Shown here piece after piece: positions 30,353 through 32,075 of a DNA stretch of 32,075 nucleotides. The notes below the pieces were generated by a model. It was not told the origin of the DNA and ran no database searches. It saw only the letters and a list, made by a program, of their open reading frames with translations. Every line of letters begins with the position of its first letter. Position 1 is the first letter of the stretch. Source of the DNA: Corynebacterium dentalis (GTDB lineage: Bacteria > Actinomycetota > Actinomycetes > Mycobacteriales > Mycobacteriaceae); contig NZ_OCTS01000010.1 in NCBI RefSeq assembly GCF_900232865.1, forward strand, positions 1 to 32,075. Reading direction: 5' to 3'. A program made the position numbers and the translations under genes.

Positions 30353-30395
30353 CTTTCAGTGTTCGAGCACTGGAAGGGCGGTTGTGTTTTTTCGT
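30353..30395 (+). terminator. Probable terminator
   Basis: CTTTCAGTG-N6-CACTGGAAG (9 bp, one G-T) is followed after a short gap by six T. The stretch 30396-30622 shows no gene. Confidence 0.55.
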
Positions 30396-30622
30396 GATCC
30401 AGTAGGTCTCGCTGGAGGTTCCTACCGATACTCAGCAGTGTAGAACACCACTGAGTTACTGTCCACCACATGGGCAGAACTAGCGCTACCAGCGATCACA
30501 TCTGGAAACTGTCTTTACCAAGGGCATTCATCAACTGTTCACTACTCGTTATCTTCTGGTGAATATCACCAGAGAGTTCATCCATCTGACGAGACAGGGC
30601 CCGACCCCTGGAAAGTGAACAA

Positions 30623-30650
30623 TTGATTTAGTTGGTCGGTCACGTAAGAT
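30623..30650 (+). promoter_or_regulatory. Promoter of the DUF3800 gene
   Basis: TTGATT, a 16-bp spacer, TAAGAT (30645-30650). The start of transcription would fall at about 30657, next to ATG 30658, so a leaderless message is possible. Confidence 0.55.
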
Positions 30651-30657
30651 ACCTCGA

Positions 30658-31485
30658 ATGAACCATGCGTGTACCCCCAGTCAGGGGAGATCCTTAACTA
30701 TGCCTCCAAAAGTTACCCTGCCTCCTGAAACAGAAGGCGTTAGCTATTTTGTTGATGAGGCCGGAAGTAAGGGTACATTGGGTAAGTTTTTTGTGACTGG
30801 TGCAGTGCGCACAGCAGACCCGGATAAACTCTCCCGAGCAATTAAAGCCTGTAGAGATCGGAACAATTTTACCAAAGCTGAGGAAGTGAAGTTCTCAAAA
30901 GCTACTAAGAACTCTGTTCCAATCTTGATAGAAATTTTCCAAGAAGCCATTAAGGCGGATTGTACATTTGGTGCCTTTGTGCTTGATAAGCGCCACTTTG
31001 ATCCTTGGAGCTCTCGAGACCAGTGGCAGGGACATTTGTTTTCTACCGACCGGCTTTTAAGAGGGTTAATAACTCGGCGCGAAGTGGGTGTTGTGCTTCT
31101 GGATTATATTGATGTTCCAGTTGGAATCTCCTATGGCGATGAACTTACCCGAAGCCTGAATCATCGGTTCGGGAATAAAAGAATCGTTTCGGCGGTAAGT
31201 CTGGATTCGCGAACATGCCCTGCTCTTCAAATTGCTGACTTACTGGCTAGCTCTATTTTCCACGCCAGAAAAAAGATTGAGGATCTTGGATTTGATGGCT
31301 ACGTTAATGATCAGTCTCCTAAAGCTAGATTGTCTAAGGGGATCGCTTACAGTTTGGGAGTGTCAACCTTTGAAGACTGCAGGACTGAACTGGTTCGGGT
31401 CCAAACCAGCCATGAAGAATCTTTGACAGAGAAGGTTAAGCGCGGTAGTTTCTTGTTAGATGCTGATGCCATAGTCACAGACTAA
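30658..31485 (+). CDS. DUF3800 domain protein
   Basis: A 275-residue protein with the DUF3800 signatures: early 'YFVDEAGSKG' (acidic pair), 'FVTGAV', a middle 'FGAFVLDKRHF', 'VVLLDYID', and the late 'SRTCPALQIADLLASSIF' with a conserved Asp. The fold is thought to be RNase H-like, and such genes are frequent in mobile and defence-rich DNA. ATG 30658 suits the leaderless promoter; ATG 30700 has GGGGAGA nine bases upstream and is the alternative. It is more AT-rich than its neighbours, which suggests separate acquisition. Confidence 0.8.
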   Translation: MNHACTPSQGRSLTMPPKVTLPPETEGVSYFVDEAGSKGTLGKFFVTGAVRTADPDKLSRAIKACRDRNNFTKAEEVKFSKATKNSVPILIEIFQEAIKADCTFGAFVLDKRHFDPWSSRDQWQGHLFSTDRLLRGLITRREVGVVLLDYIDVPVGISYGDELTRSLNHRFGNKRIVSAVSLDSRTCPALQIADLLASSIFHARKKIEDLGFDGYVNDQSPKARLSKGIAYSLGVSTFEDCRTELVRVQTSHEESLTEKVKRGSFLLDADAIVTD

Positions 31486-31574
31486 AAGCGAGCATCCCAC
31501 GGGCCGAGCCACAGGTTCATAACCCGTGAAAGAAGCGGAGCCATCCTCCCGCATTTGATACCGAACTTATCGCG

Positions 31575-31604
31575 ATGCCCCGACTTGTCGGGGCATTTGC
31601 TTTT
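31575..31604 (+). terminator. Intrinsic terminator after DUF3800 gene
   Basis: ATGCCCCGA-CTTG-TCGGGGCAT (31575-31596) is followed by TTGCTTTT. Confidence 0.85.
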
Positions 31605-31645
31605 GTCAAAGATGTCCGAATCCGTGGTACCCTACGGGTAGCAAC

Positions 31646-31687
31646 ACAAAACCCCTCCACTCACACACTGGGTGCGAGGGGTTTTGT
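31646..31687. terminator. Second, bidirectional terminator-like hairpin
   Basis: ACAAAACCCCTC pairs with GAGGGGTTTTGT (31646-31657/31676-31687). A TACCC-TAC-GGGTA hairpin precedes it. From 31688 to 31886 I see no gene. Confidence 0.75.
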
Positions 31688-31886
31688 CATGCGCGGAATG
31701 CCAAGAAACTACGACAAGAACCCGCAGAAGATCACACCGCCTTCAATCAGGTGTGAGTAGCATGACCAGCGCAAACACCAAAGCGCGCTAGCAAAACACT
31801 TGTTTAACACCGCCCAAAGCGCCGGCGCCAAACCTGCACAACCCACACCGCCTGGTTCAATCAACACACCGGAACAACCCGGCACC

Positions 31887-32075
31887 TGAAGTGCCCTAGG
31901 TTTTGTTCCTAGGCATGTGCCTTGATTTCCATTATTCCTTGGGCAGGGTTGTGGCTCCAAAACTCTGATTCAACCTCAGCTGGCGTGCGGTACCCCAGGG
32001 ACTGATGGAGCCTAGAATCGTTCCACCAGGTAACCCACTCGAAGGTTGCGATCTCCACGTCCACCACATCGCTCC
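31887..32075 (-). mobile_element. IS3-family element, 3' end (right copy, inverted)
   Basis: Starts with the terminal TGAAGTGCCCTAGG and runs out of the window. It is the inverted counterpart of 1-189. Confidence 0.85.
31909..32073 (-). CDS. IS3-family transposase OrfB, C-terminal fragment
   Basis: Encodes the same 54-residue tail as the left copy; the one base change is silent (Asn codon AAC instead of AAT). Confidence 0.85.
   Translation of the reverse strand, partial: SDVVDVEIATFEWVTWWNDSRLHQSLGYRTPAEVESEFWSHNPAQGIMEIKAHA

Noticed and set aside
31500..31556. tRNA-Met-like sequence (CAT in a 7-base loop flanked by a CACAGG/CCCGTG stem)
   Set aside because: No acceptor stem or normal D-arm, and the T-arm is broken; at best a decayed remnant.

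Overview
The window looks like a large piece of an actinobacterial conjugative plasmid, most likely from Corynebacterium or a close relative. This is inferred from the moderately high GC, a MobF-type TraA relaxase, a CmtR cadmium/lead sensor with the mycobacterial cysteine pattern, NrdH, and probable leaderless mRNAs. Both ends are cut inside the same IS3-family element. The 189 bp at each end are inverted copies with one base difference, so the piece is bounded by IS copies. No replication initiator gene was recognised, so the replicon continues outside or uses an initiator I cannot identify.

Layout. 1-3.6 kb: IS end, an Abi/HEPN-type protein, a parA plus ribbon-helix-helix partition operon surrounded by CGGTAT-type palindromes, and a DEDDh exonuclease. 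3.6-9.8 kb: the most unusual part. Seven small + strand genes (a DUF2786 protein, an ArdC-like antirestriction protein and five of unknown function) are separated by long, strongly folded repeat modules. Module B (about 480 bp, four copies) heads each of four transcription units. Module A (about 165 bp, three copies) precedes B2-B4. Module C (32 bp, two copies) lies inside two units. An identical 11-mer precedes the ribosome site of six of the genes. 10.1-11.4 kb: NrdH redoxin, a stand-alone DnaB N-terminal domain and a possible ribbon-helix-helix protein. 11.4-12.8 kb: a VbhA/Fic toxin-antitoxin operon with a third HTH gene.

13.0-22.5 kb: accessory region flanked by 1,166-bp direct repeats, each carrying a serine hydrolase gene and each followed by a different serine resolvase. 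Between them lie mntH and a MntR-like regulator, cmtR-cadD, a DinB-like protein, a CDF zinc/cadmium exporter and an IS6-family element that truncates its neighbours. 22.7-24.8 kb: second resolvase, two small membrane proteins, an HNH protein and a coiled-coil protein. 24.9-30 kb: an oriT-like inverted repeat and the 1,600-residue relaxase-helicase, which carries an inserted pentapeptide-repeat region. 30-32 kb: a small unknown gene, a DUF3800 gene, terminators and the second IS end.

How it may work together (inference): the array genes point toward the presumed oriT and the relaxase points away from it. This is the geometry of a plasmid leading region in which the transferred strand is the template. 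Repeated folded modules in front of antirestriction-type genes resemble the single-stranded promoters (Frpo/ssi) of F and ColIb-P9. I propose that the B modules are ssDNA-activated promoters for an early-expressed anti-defence island. The CGGTAT palindromes shared by the par locus and all four B modules may couple the partition protein to control of this island.
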